Positions 34,047 to 46,043 of a stretch of 64,000 bases of DNA are shown piece after piece. The position numbers and the translations under genes are program-made. The stretch lies in contig NJPS01000013.1 of assembly GCA_002946415.1 (NCBI GenBank), positions 682,001-746,000 on the forward strand. The letters are read 5' to 3'. Positions within the stretch are counted from its first letter, which is position 1, and each line of letters starts with the position of its first letter. The DNA comes from Rutstroemia sp. NJR-2017a BVV2 (lineage: Eukaryota > Ascomycota > Leotiomycetes > Helotiales > Rutstroemiaceae). The notes under the pieces were generated by a model. The model had not been told where the DNA came from. It saw only the letters and a program-made list of their open reading frames with translations, and did no database searches.

Positions 34047-35509
34047 TGTTAAATATTTTCAGGTTATGCGTATGAACTTGTAGCGAAGGTATTGAAACTC
34101 AGAGCGTAGTGATATAGGAAAGTATTCATATTGCTTCCTGCCATGATCAACATGTATAAATAGCTGAATACAATTTTCTCAGATACGTTCAGCTTGTTGA
34201 TCGACTTGATCTTCTTCGGTCTCGCCGGATTGATAATCGCCGAGAAAATCGGTCCCCATCTGCCGAAGGGGTCAAAGGGGGTTACCAGAAAGGGTCTTGA
34301 TGTACTGCGATGATATTTGCCGTGAAGTTCTTCAATATTGGGAAACGACGATACGAACATGTACATGCAGTGTTGGTAGTGATTCGAGCCGGCCCGACTA
34401 ACAGCTGCGCTACCTTCGGGGCTTATCGCACTACCGTCGGCGCAGTTGATGATATTCCAACAAATGAGCCAGTAGCACATCTGTCTGGGGTCACCGTCGA
34501 GACTTTGCAGCACCTTCCCGCTTCTCTCTCATGTCCACGACGAATGATACACTGCTAGTGCATGTATTCTCCTGAGTCATGCACTGAAATCATCCACACT
34601 CTCAAAGTTCAAGATGCTACGATTCAGCTATCTAGCAATTCGGAAGCTGCGCCCAATGTTTTTCAGCTACATATCACAGATGGTTACAGAAATTCTGGCT
34701 GACTGACTGAAGTTATCGAGCTGCATGTCAGCATTTTCTTGGCAAAGACGCGTATATGCAGAGAAGACAAGACGCATACTGACATGGTACTATTGCATAG
34801 AGGTCTTATTTACATTTTTCCGGGGAACATAGCCGGGTACTCCCGGAAAGACGAACCTCTAAGTAATTGGCATGTATTTCGATGTATAACTAACCGAATG
34901 ATTTAGCCCTAACTCACGTTAGCAAGGAAATGGTCTCAATTAAGGAGGTTAGAGAGTGGGCGAAAATTAATACAACTCATTATCGAGCAACGACCAGGTG
35001 TATTGCTGAGGCAGCATACACCCACTGTATTAGTCCTTCACATCCCAATTCTATTTTTCCACGAAGTTCCGATTTCTACCTGCGCACATGATCGGATCTT
35101 GGGTGCTGAATACAAGGCTCTTGAACTTTAAATTGTGGATTTATACGAATGTGACTATACGAATGTGACGTTCGCGCATTTGTGAAAGCTACCTTGAGAG
35201 TTCATGCGGATAGTCAAAAAACGAAGGCTGGCTGAAGATGGTATGCCAGCGGGGTTCGATAACATTGTAGACAATATCGTAGTATGTTCCGGGAAAGTGA
35301 GGAGGACAAATGGAGGGAAAACTCAGAGGGTGGGGGTCTGACAGGGTTTTTGGGTTGAAATATGTAATCCTGCCTCTTAAATTGTAAGCGCCGATACCAA
35401 AAAACAGCAGATAGGGGCTTTCAGTCTCGTCTCTACTATAGAATACTTCACCTACTTGCATACAAGCACAGCAATCCCCCGCTACCATTTTCCTAGAATT
35501 ATCATCATC
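34047..35509. other. Divergent intergenic region (terpene cyclase / P450)
   Basis: 1.46 kb. A 149-codon minus frame at 34064-34513 and an overlapping plus frame at 34310-34558 show no motif I recognise; either could be a small orphan, but I do not call them. Probably holds the shared promoter of the two biosynthetic genes. Confidence 0.45.
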
Positions 35510-37431
35510 ATGAACTGGCATTACAATTTTCCGTACTCTGTTTCGAGGTCAACGCAAGATGCTGACGGTTGGGCTTCCTCGAATTTGGACAGGACTTGGA
35601 AACTGCTGCAGATATCGGGCTTCTTCGTGGCCCTAGCTTTGTCTTGGTTCTTCTTGTGCCTCGTCAAAGCACGAAAGAAGTTCATCGTCTTGGGAAGGAA
35701 AGGAATTGTATGTAGGATAATCTCAACGGATACCAACCCTCAATCTCTAGACATCTCTTTTTGGACACCTCTGGTGGTTGAAGCATTTTGCTAATTACCA
35801 ACCAGCCGATACCGCGATACTCCTATCTTCTTGGTCATCTACCTGTAGTCTTGACTTTTCATCGAGAATGGGCTATGGATGCGAACCTCACACAAACCTT
35901 AGGGTTGTATATTGCAAACAACTGGCAAAAGTTTTATCCTAGGGAGAACCGTCGGCCTCCCATCATTTACCTGGATCTGTGGCCTATCGCAGAGCCCTTG
36001 GCAATTTCTATTGACGTATCTACCTCGAATCAAATGGTATTCGACAAGATGAATCTGCCAAAGTCGCACATGGAAGGAGACTACCTTATCCCGCTCACGA
36101 AAGGGAAAGATTTCGGCAGTCTTAGCGGTAACGAATGGCGATTTTGGCGAACCACATTCAACCCTACGTTTGGTGCAGCAAACATAGCTGCTCTAGTGCC
36201 TGCTATATGTGAGGAGGTCGAAACGTTCACTCGCAGACTCGAAGATCGATGCGGTGATGGCAACACATGGGGCCAAGTTTTCCCTTTCGAAAACGTTTCT
36301 GCAGAATTGATCTTCGATATAACAGGCAGGGTTGTCATGTATGTATAGTCTTCATCGTTAAATCTGGGCCACCTAATGATCCATATCTCTAGTGGCAAAC
36401 GACTAAACACTCAATCAGCCAGTCCGGAACTGTTCAGCTCACTCTTTCGCGCACAACTTACTCGAATGGAAATCACCTTAAACCCATTGAAAGTTCTATG
36501 GAGATGGACTCCAATGTCGAAAGGATACCTAACTAAAAAGAGAGACGAAATGCTTGAGTGGTTACGCCCGTTCATACTGGAAAGCTTCAAACGTGCCAGC
36601 AGCAGTGAGGCGGAAACTATCGTAGAAGCAGCAGCCAAGGAAACCCGTCAGAACGTATGGATCGATAAGGTTCAAGCTTCTTGCGACGAATCCTTCATCA
36701 ACGCGGTGTTCTATCAATTAATGATCTGTTTTTTCGCCAGTGATGATGCCCCGACCTCGACAATCCCCTGGCTTTTTGAGTATCTTCATCGCAGCCCTGA
36801 AAGCCTGATGAAACTCCGCGCCGAGCACGATTCGGTATTTGGGACTAATCCTGAGGCAGCCGCGAAAGCCATTCGTGAAGAGCCGGAACTTCTGAACAAA
36901 CTGCCGTACACAACAGCAGTTATCAAAGAAACGATTCGCCTCAGCCCTGCTACTACAACTATCCGAGAAGGACACCAAAACTTTAATTTCCACATCACAG
37001 GGTTTGATGAGAGGTGGCCAGAATATTGGCCCTCCGCAGGGTTTGACCTACTCGACAGTCCTCGTACTATACACACCGATCCAAACATCTTCCCAAAACC
37101 GCATGAGTTTATTCCCGAGAGATATCTGGTTGCGGACACAGATCCATTATACCCGCCACCTAATGCATGGCGGGGATTTCAACTTGGTCAGAGACGATGC
37201 ATTGGCCAAGTCTTGGCTTATGCAGAGCTCAAGTTGGTACTTGCACTTGCAACTCGCAGATTTGATATCGAGCCAGCGTGGGAAGAATGGGATCTGATGC
37301 TTTCACAGCAAGGCAAGAAGGCGAAGCCCCACTTAGTTGAAGGTGAGAGATTGTACATCACAGGGAATGCAACATCGCATCCTAAAGATGGCGCACCTGT
37401 TCATGTAAGAGCGAGGACATTTTCTGCATGA
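35510..37431 (+). CDS. Cytochrome P450 monooxygenase, membrane-anchored
   Basis: Exons 35510-35707, 35806-36338, 36393-37431; introns of 98 and 54 bp; 589 residues. N-terminal anchor helix ISGFFVALALSWFFLCLV then the proline step PIPRYSYLLGHLP. Helix C has EWRFWRTTFNPTFG; helix K is VIKETIRLSP (E-x2-R); PERY-type segment EFIPERYL; heme loop FQLGQRRCIGQ with ligand Cys near 513. The I-helix reads FFASDDAPTST, so the usual A-G-x-D-T threonine is alanine. An ER enzyme that would oxidise a small lipophilic substrate with a CPR partner; next to a terpene cyclase, a terpenoid is the obvious candidate, which is inference. No frameshift is visible. Confidence 0.92.
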
Positions 37432-40400
37432 GAAGTTAGTATGTGAAAATCAAGCCGCGGGCAAGTAACAGAGAAAAGGAAATATTTGGTGCAATTTTGC
37501 GGAAACGGTGATTTAAAACAACTGGAATATTTTCCTCCATGAAGCTTCTTCCTGGAAGCTGACCGGCTGGCGAAGTAGAGCTCTGCAGAATTCGTCTGCA
37601 TATTAATTCGAGACTAGAGATCCTTTCCATATTTTGTGCACTGGCCAAAGCTGGAGGAATGCTTGATGGTTGATTTTGAGGAGGGGCTGTTCCCTTCACC
37701 ATCTGGAAAATGAAATCGATGAAATCTCAGGCATTTCCCCAAAATTGTGTGAAGAGGGATGCAATGTCGGCATACCATCCTCATAGCCCCTATTTCTCAT
37801 GTATCAAGAAAAGTTTTATATCCCATAGTGTGACTACACACAAGTTTTCGAACATTTCCACTTCAATGGGAGGATTCCTCAATGTGCTAATCCAGAACGG
37901 CCTCTTCTAACTTAGAGCTCTGTACTCATTACTGTTCTGGCGCCGCAGTACCATCCAAGGTCTCATAGTAAGCCAAATGTGACCCTCCAAAAGTGAGACT
38001 TACGTTTAAGGACTTTCTGCATGTAAGCACGCCCCAACGTCCCCCAGATTTCTTTCGATCGATCCAAGTTACACTGTTGGATAACCATCGCACAAGAGTG
38101 TCTCTACGCCTCTAGCATTTGTGCGACGAGGACGTCACCGACATCAATACCTACTCCTTTGCAGGTTGTCTTTGCTCGAGACGTACCTACACCTGACTGA
38201 GCGCAAAGCACCAACCAATATCTGGATTTTGCGCGTGTAAAAAATTACTCCTCAATTTCCGCTGCCTGATGGATGATGACAACAATAGTTTCACGAGATG
38301 CGCTCTTCTTCTCCATTGATACTGAGAGATATTTTTATTGATTATCGCGATAATGTGAGTGCCAAGAGGAAAAGAATAGTAAATGCTGTCAGCATTTGTG
38401 GCCAACTCAGATCCGAAATCCTGTCGAAGTTGCGTTTGGTGATGAAGTCTAAAACTTCAGCCACAAGCCACCGCTGCCAGATAATTCTACGGCAAGCCAC
38501 AGGCTGCAATTTATCCTCGACAATGCCAATTACGCTTCGTTGGTTTACTGCTGGAAGGTATATAAGACTTAGGAAGAACGCGGAACATACAGTTACTACC
38601 AAAGTCAACACTGTTACACATCATCACCAATACTCCCAAATAGTTTGGTTTCTCTCAACAACAGCTGTCGTCAACGAGCCCCGGTTCACGAGTCACGACG
38701 CGCTTCCTCTTTATTCTGCCCGCAATACTTGGCCATTGGATTTCTTACAGCAAGTGCGAAGCAATCCTTACACGTCATCGCCTGCCTAGCCCGAAGATTC
38801 AGGAGATCAAGGGCATTTGATGTCAACGAAGTCTTGGTTAACAAGTGCCTACTTACACTTTCTCCTGACACCGGTCACGTCTTGCCTCATACCTACTCTT
38901 CTCCCTTCGTATTTCAATATTTCGCTATTACCCAAAGCGATGCCCTGCTTGACCATACTTGGTCAACCTGAACGTTAACAAGTATCAAATGCGACGGATA
39001 GACGTTCACGCACAAGACAGAGCCCGTTGTTTAACCGCAAATCGAGGCTGTTCTGCTCTAGGGAACAGGCGTCATTTTCTCCCTCTGTTTCCACATACAT
39101 ACACTGGGCATCAAACTGGAAAGTTGTACGAAGTACGAAGCAGTAACACTGGCTTAAGGTTGGGTCAAGTGGGTTTTGTGGATATGTAGGTCTGATCGAG
39201 GTCCTTGCTTTCGTGAAATCTGGCCGTCTTAGTCCACCAAGTCGCGAAGCAATCGATCTACCGCACATATTCCTTCAATTGAAAGATACGACGACATCTA
39301 ATCGTTATAGTTGACCTAAATCCCCACGCTTAAAAAGGATATGATACAGTAGTGGTTCTAGGTCTGTCTGATCGCGATTCGACAACCAGGGATAACCATA
39401 CCAGACTACAAAGTGACCGTTGCTTCTCGGGTTTTCTTTTGAAATTTTCAACTTCCTGCAACGGTTCGTATCATCCGTACGTATGCTTTCCGGAAGGAAA
39501 CACTTATCCACTGACCAGCTTCGATTGTTTATTATTTTCTCCTCTTGGACATTCGACAAGCAGCAAGCTCGCGTTCTTCATCAATTGTTAACCATGCTAT
39601 ACAGAAGGGTAAAAAAACACTCTCGATGGAATTATCATTACTTGTCGTGAGTAGGCCCTAGAAGCTCTCAGTCGAAACCATTTTAAGGCATATGGAGCCT
39701 CGAATCGACGCTAACTCACATAATGTCAGGGGTCTTGTCCCGGCCCCCGGGGAAGAAGACATAGCTCGAGGGGAACTACACGATGAAGGAGATATGTGCT
39801 ACATATGTTGATCAACTTCCTCATAGATGTCCATGATCAAGTTCTACGTTTCCAATTGATGGGGCATGGCGTAGGTGGATACGGTTCAACAATGGGAGAA
39901 AGATCTTGAATGATCAACGCTAGGATCAATGTAGGAACGGGGAGAAGGTTTTTCTTTTCTCAGCACCTTGTCTCATTGGCTGTTTTACTGACGCATGATT
40001 TCTTTTGATATCATACGGCCCTCGAGACGGCGTATGCACTTTGGCAATAAATCTACTTCCAGACATGATCATTACACGATTACACTACCAATGCAGCATG
40101 CTGGCCGACTGTTCATAAGGTTCTCTTGCACGTTTCTTGAGAAAGGCCACTATTCGAGACCCACTTATGTACCAAACAATCATTTCCATAATTCCATTTA
40201 GCATGACGCGGCTCCTTTGGAAAAGTCTACTCCTCATTGAGATGATGGTAATATAAGCAATTTGGCAAAACACCGTTTGTTGGGAACCTGAGTCAGTCCG
40301 AGTCCCGGGGACCGCGTTACACGATTTTACTTTGCTTATCTCTGTTACTTCGTACTTGATCTTTTATAATCACCGAATTTCTTCTTTCTTTACCTCCAGA

Positions 40401-41267
40401 TCTCGTTCATATTGTGGATGCGTTCTCCTTAATCGTACATAGGATGTTGATTGGCCACAAATACCCACTTAGGCTGTCTCCACCGCAGTCACTTGCCGAT
40501 ATCTTAAATGGAATGACACAAAACGTCTATCCAAGCCAGGATACTCCCTTGAAAGTGTCGAAGTCCGCAGTTCTATTCGGCTAAACGACCCCTAGAATCA
40601 GAATTCTACATTTCTATCACATCAAGCTACGCTGCGTTACCTGCGAGTCTGCGACAGATGCGTTTCGAATGGCCACCACTTTTGACAGCGGCCGGCCTTC
40701 AAGCGAACCCGTGGGTACCAACGTTTTATGGGGCACATCGCGTGGCTTCCAGGTACAAGCTCTTTTCCACCACCAACTTTCCCGCAACAATGCCGTGGAA
40801 TAACCTTGTGTAACAAAAGTCGCTAGCGGAATTACTTTAGGCCCCATTTTCCAATTTGGCTGAAGATAACGACAGATGCTGTTCTGGAATGATGGATCCT
40901 CGTGAACATTTCCAAATACGGTCATGCTAGTGACCATAATGCTCCCGATGTACGGATGCTTAGGGTTAAGTTCCGCTGTCATTTCTTCCTTCCACGAAGC
41001 GCTATCAATTTATTCTCTGGAGTATAATAGGGCTCAGATATTAAGGCACAGAAGTCTGTGCATCATCTCCATCAAAAAGGCATGCTCGGGGATATATACT
41101 TTTCAATCTGCCGGCAGGTTATATCCCGGCGTGTGGACGGCTTATTATTTCATTTGTGAATCGCACATCCTGTTCCATACATTTGGTCTTGGTTATTTTC
41201 GCTCTACTTGATTGTCAGCCGAGCTGATGAAGTTCGTGCAGCAAAATCGGAGCTGAGTTCGACTGTG
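37432..41267. other. Gene-poor intergenic region, 3.8 kb
   Basis: Longest gap in the window. It contains only short frames in all six phases; the best (38298-38789 plus, 163 codons; 38342-38611 minus, 89 codons with a hydrophobic end) overlap each other and lack known motifs. No terminal repeats, tRNA or transposase remnants are recognisable to me. It may hold long untranslated regions, non-coding RNA or heavily decayed sequence. Confidence 0.5.
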
Positions 41268-42591
41268 ATGGCGCAAGATCCTGATAAACAGGTCGGGATT
41301 CTAGCTGTAACTCTGATATTCTTCGTACTTGCGTGGGTTTCGGTTGGTTTACGATGTTATGTACGGATATCTATGCTGCACGCCTTCGGCGCCGATGATG
41401 CTCTCACTATTTGCTCTTTGGTATGCTGAGACCTATGCTTTCTCACTGATGAGCTTACTAACAGTTGCAGATTCTGTTCACCACTGGCATTGGGCTCACT
41501 CTCAAAGGCGTTTCGGTGGGCTTTGGACAGCATTTAGTTGATCTAACTTTCCCCGAGTACTCACAAGGTATTATGGTACGTTCTATCATTATTTATTCTC
41601 ACTGTCATCCGCTAAATCTGGCACAGTTCTGGTGCTTTGCGGAAATCCTATATGTTCCCACAGTTGCCCTGATCAAAGCTTCGATTGCCCTCTATCTAAT
41701 TCGTATCGCCGTCAAACCGATTCACATTTGGACAATCTGTCTTTCGATGGCTCTATTCTTAACTTATAGTGTTAGCTTCTTCGTCATCTTATTGATGCAA
41801 TGCAGGCCAATATCATTCTATTGGCGACAGGCTTTGGGGGACAAGGATGGAGTGTGTTGGGACCCCAATATTGTAGCGGGTGTAGCGTATGGACATGGTG
41901 GAACGAGCGTATTGACCGACTTGACTTTGGGAATCATTCCGGCTTTCATAGTTGCCGATCTCCAGATTACGAAAAGAACCAAAGTCGCGGTTGCTTTCAC
42001 TCTTGCCTTAGGTTCGGTGTAAGTGGAATGATAGTCAATAGCTTCGGGACCGAACTAATGAATACCCCAGGGCGAGTATCTCAACAATTATCAGAATCCC
42101 ATTCCTGAAAGATCTCACTACCACCAGCGACTACCTCTATGAGATTAAGTTAGTGCTAACGGTTCCCCGCCGAGAAATTCAACTAACTTCCTCGCAGAAA
42201 CGTCATTATTCTTTCGGTAGTTGAGATGGCTGTAGGAATCATTGCTTGCTGTTTAGCAACCCTCAAGCCCCTCCTGCGATCCTTCCTCGACTGGTCCGAC
42301 AGCTCACTCGGCGGATCAACCGGCCATCTCGGGTCACGAATGATGGATGGACTGAGTACCAGGAGGCGAACGAGACGAGCAGACGATACAGAGCTGCAAC
42401 TTAGACCCGATCTCAAAATTGTTGGATTCACAACCATAATTTCGAGTAATGGAAGAGAATCACCCCCGCCAGGACATAGCAGTTTGAATAGGAGTGTCGA
42501 CATCAAGACAGAAACATGGTACGCGCCTGGGGATGATACAAGTGGGAAGGTGGCGTTGATTGAAGCAGAGCCAGCATATTATGTTAGATAG
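41268..42591 (+). CDS. Seven-helix rhodopsin-domain (PTH11-like) integral membrane protein
   Basis: Five exons: 41268-41420, 41471-41575, 41627-42018, 42071-42148, 42198-42591; introns 49-52 bp; 373 residues. Typical motifs of the fungal rhodopsin domain (formerly DUF3112/PTH11-related): SVGLRCYVRISMLHAFGADDALTI, FWCFAEILYVPTVALIKASIALYL, MQCRPISFYW, VLTDLTLGIIPAFIV, and SISTIIRIPFL/IILSVVEMAVGIIACCLATLKPLL. Seven membrane helices, then a ~100-residue cytosolic tail with an Arg-rich patch. There is no CFEM domain at the N-terminus. Family members act as GPCR-like sensors, for example PTH11 in appressorium signalling, but most have no known ligand. Confidence 0.92.
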
Positions 42592-43025
42592 ACGACTGGA
42601 TGTATTACAAAGTATATATGAAGTACAGGTGTCTATGAACCATAATTAACAACATGAAAGATGTATCCACTCAGGACGAAAGCTTCCGCGTGGGCGACTT
42701 TGTTGGAAAGTCAATGGTAGCCACGTATGATCGTTCATGGACCGCAGTCACCCACGAGGTCGAGCCAGTAACACTCTGACTGAACGCATTCTCCTTGTGA
42801 CGGTTACTGGTGATAATTGCGGCAGACAAGTCATCGTTGATATTGCGACCTGGTGATAGCAGTGAAGATCAACAATACAATCTTTATTAACCTGTACCCC
42901 TCGACTAGAGATGCTTTCTGCATTGTCGTTCCCGAAGCCTATCTACCGTCAGTTGAAACCCCTATTCCAAGCTTTTGAAGACATACTCGTATATACATTA
43001 ACACGTGATTAAAACCTCAACATAT
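42592..43025. other. Intergenic between convergent genes
   Basis: Convergent 3' flanks; nothing else supported. Confidence 0.5.
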
Positions 43026-43868
43026 CTACATCAAGATCGCGCTGTCTTTTCTAACAGCAGCCCCTCCACTGTTACTAGTATTATTAACCCCCGTCCCGTT
43101 CTTCAAATAACAAAACTCTCCTTCGTTAATGACCATGGTCACAGCCCTGCAAAGACCACCTGCTACATCAACGTCGTTCTGGTAGATTGTATTATACCCC
43201 GCGTTGTATGCTGCGCAAGCCATTATACAAGAATTGAAGTCTGGCATGTAGATCTTCATGATATCATGAATGTTTGGATTTCCGTAAGTCGCGCCAGAGG
43301 GATAGTTGGTGTTACATGCAATTCTAAATTCCTGAGCAGAATTAGAGACAATGATTGCCTTGCCTGTGGCGTCGGTTGGTTGAATAATAGAGTTATTGAA
43401 TGATGAAGAGTCATCAGTACAAGGGGAGTATGGAGCTGGAGACGCGGTGGGATTGGATGATCGGCTCGTTGTGGCAGAAGGGTTGATAGTCTGAACTGAA
43501 GTAGTTGAGGCGAATAGTATCGTTGTCACAGTGGATGTTGCTGCATTCTCCGCGTTTGCGTTGGTGTTTGTAGCTCTGAAGAAAATCAGTGACTAGAGCG
43601 AGGAAGAGGAGGGGAAATATTACGTTCTGCAGTCCGTCTTTTGTGCACCAAGTCCAACACCGACACCTACACCGATTCCACTTGCAAGAATCACAGAAAG
43701 CGCAACCAACACAGCCCAAAAAACACCAACAGACAACCCAGCTATTCTCACGGGGGGGCCAGTACTGCTATGCCATGATGATTTTTGCTCTAATGGCCTT
43801 ACTTCCAGACCCGGTTGATCGCCGTAATTGAGCTGAGGTTTTGGAGTCGGCGGGTGGTACACCTCCAT
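43026..43868 (-). CDS. Type II membrane protein with PAN/Apple-like ectodomain
   Basis: Exons 43868-43624 and 43575-43026 (48 bp intron); 264 residues. The first ~40 residues are Pro-rich and cytosolic, followed by one helix (GVFWAVLVALSVILASGIGVGVGVGLG), then a Ser/Thr-rich stalk (ATSTVTTILFASTTSVQT) and an ectodomain with cysteines in FRIACNTNYPSG, FNSCIMACAAYNAGYN, GLCRAVTMV and GEFCYLKNGTG. The C-x3-C pair followed by a spaced Cys and FCYLKNG resembles the core of fungal PAN/Apple domains. It probably sits in the plasma membrane facing the wall, like fungal WSC-type sensors, but ligand and role are unknown. Confidence 0.8.
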
Positions 43869-44843
43869 CTGCGCGACATCTGGTGTTTAGAAAGCAATAG
43901 CCGTAAAAGACTTCACTAAGTCTCGCAGATGGGAGAGAGAGGAATGAAATAGCCAGCCATCAACGGCCTTCCACACTGGCAGTAACCCCAAGGTAGACGC
44001 TTGTCTGCATGGCTCCATGGAACTTAGGCATGGCAGTGGCTGAAGTAACACAAATGGTAACAATGAATCCATCGACAGACGCTGTATCCTGCATGTGTAA
44101 GCAATACGAAGGTTAATTTCCATCTAAGCGAATGACAAGATGGCATTTGGCAGATCCGGCGCCATGATGTCTATATTTACGTGAAGGAGTGGAGGTGAAA
44201 CTTAGACGAGCGCTGGAGCAGGTATGCCACGAGCCGCCGGGAGTATCGGCTTGCCATTTAGGCTTCGCACAAGCCGCGATGAAACTATGGATACAATGCC
44301 ACGATTTCTACAGTGTTCGCCGAAAAAGGGGAATGCATCCAAGTAAGAGGTTGCATCTGTATTATGTCAGAAATTAGATAGGTTTCGGGAACGGAACAAG
44401 GTATGGTAGCGGGAGAGTGAGAACGTGGGGTGTTTGAGATGGGATGGAGTGTATCAGCTATTTCAATATGACGAACATGACATCGACTGTAACAACAGTC
44501 AAGTAAAAGTAGATGATGATATTGGCCGCTCTTGTTTAAGCTTATCCTTGACTGGTGGAAATGTGTTAGCTGAGGAAAGCTGGGCGGATGACTAACACAC
44601 GATCTAATCTAATCTAATCTCAAAACCTTGAACATACGCAGATCAAAAATAATTCAGTATCAATGGAGCTTGAGGCTCTATAGGAAATCCCGATTGTCCA
44701 AGGTCGCATTCTTTCTCATCGCGCTCGACTGAACCTCCAGCTCCAGAGAGAGCCTTAGTCTCAAAAACAATATATGCGCGGAAGCTTCACGGCACCAAAA
44801 CACCTCGCCCTCCCTTAAATTTATCTCGTACATCTCCAAAATC
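43869..44843. other. Divergent intergenic region (PAN-like protein / RRP41)
   Basis: 975 bp between divergent starts. Includes a tandem run of TCTAA units around 44602-44620. No gene supported. Confidence 0.5.
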
Positions 44844-45699
44844 ATGCCTCTCGACACATCCACCTATTCCCTCGCACTTCTTCGCCTCGATGGTCGCAGA
44901 TGGAACGAGCTTCGGCGTCTTACTGCATCTATCTCAACACAACCTTCTTCAGATGGCTCGTCTTACCTTTCAATGGGCAACACCCAAGTTCTTTGCACAG
45001 TGACTGGACCATGCGATCCCTCCAAACTTCGATCCATTGGTGGGGGAGGAAACAATTCTTCTGGCGAGAAAGCAGAAGTGCGCGTCGAGATCAGCTTCGC
45101 AGGCTTTGCTGGAGTTGATAGGAAGAAATACGGGAGGAACGATAAGTATGATGCGCCCCCGCTTCTACTACATTTTTTTACAAGTTAAAGGTCAGCTAGA
45201 ACTGACATAATGCAGGCGCATACAAGAACTAAGCAGCACAATCTCTACGACCTTCACTCCTCATCTCCTCACAAACTTAACGCCGAATTCAACAATTCTT
45301 CTAAGTCTGCACATCCTCTCCCTCGACGGCTCCCTTCTTTCTGCGTTAATAAATGCCTCGACACTTGCCTTGATCGACGCTGGTATTCCAATGCCTTCCT
45401 ACATCTGCGCATGCACCGCTGGGTCGACGTCGTCATATTCAAGTAATGACGAGAAGGCCGACCCTTTATTAGACTTGAACATGGGGGAAGAGACGGAATT
45501 GCCATTCTTGACAGTGGCTACTACGGGAGAAGGGGATGGTGACGGTGTTGTTTGCTTGGTTATGGAAACGAGGGTCCAAGCGGGAAGATTAGAGGGTATG
45601 CTGGCTGTTGGTGTAGATGGATGTAAGCAAGTGAGAGAAATATTGGACGGAGTTATAAGGAGTAGAGGGAAAAAGATATTAACTGGGATGGGATCATGA
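44844..45699 (+). CDS. SKI6: Exosome core RNase PH subunit Rrp41/Ski6
   Basis: Exons 44844-45145 and 45216-45699 (70 bp intron, phase closes as GRNDK-RIQELSSTIS); 261 residues. N-terminus MPLDTSTYSLALLRLDGRRWNELRRL is diagnostic for Rrp41; then GNTQVLCTVTGPCDPSK, RVEISFAGFAG, ILSLDGSLLSALINASTLALIDAGIPM (RNase PH fold) and a C-terminal half with an extended acidic/Gly loop (TTGEGDGDGVVCLVME). Rrp41 is one of six RNase PH-like subunits forming the exosome ring that feeds RNA to Rrp44/Rrp6 in nucleus and cytoplasm; in fungi the ring itself is catalytically inert. Confidence 0.95.
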
Positions 45700-46043
45700 A
45701 ATCCCCACTGACCGTAGCCGTGGTTCAAAGAGGGAGATAGTACAGAATGCTCAAGGAATGTACGAGGGGATTAGAGCATCAATCGATGATACCCTGGTAT
45801 TGCTATGGCGTTAGGATCTAGAGAAAATGGCACGGAAAGGTAACGACCTCGTAAAGCATATATCTGTTGGACTACTGAAGGCTGAAAAGTATCTAACACA
45901 GAATGTTTGGACTACGCAATTGCTTATGATAATGAACCCTCGAATTTGTATGTAAAAAGTAGCAATCCGAAGTAGTAAACTGCAGTCATCAAATCAAACC
46001 CCCAAATTAATTTCAGATGGTTCGTCCTCCTTCCCAATCATAC
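45700..46043. other. Intergenic between convergent genes
   Basis: 3' flanks of RRP41 and the PDI gene; nothing else visible. Confidence 0.5.

Noticed and set aside
34064..34513. 149-codon minus-strand frame just upstream of the terpene cyclase
   Set aside because: Does not resemble any biosynthetic enzyme, competes with an overlapping plus-strand frame, and lies where the promoter should be.
38342..38611. Hydrophobic 89-codon minus frame in the gene-poor region, possibly a membrane protein
   Set aside because: Single short frame with no family motif, opposite another open frame; likely chance.
44602..44620. TCTAA tandem run, also short version near 4602, considered as a telomere-like or regulatory repeat
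   Set aside because: Too short and not the fungal TTAGGG unit; most likely a simple microsatellite.
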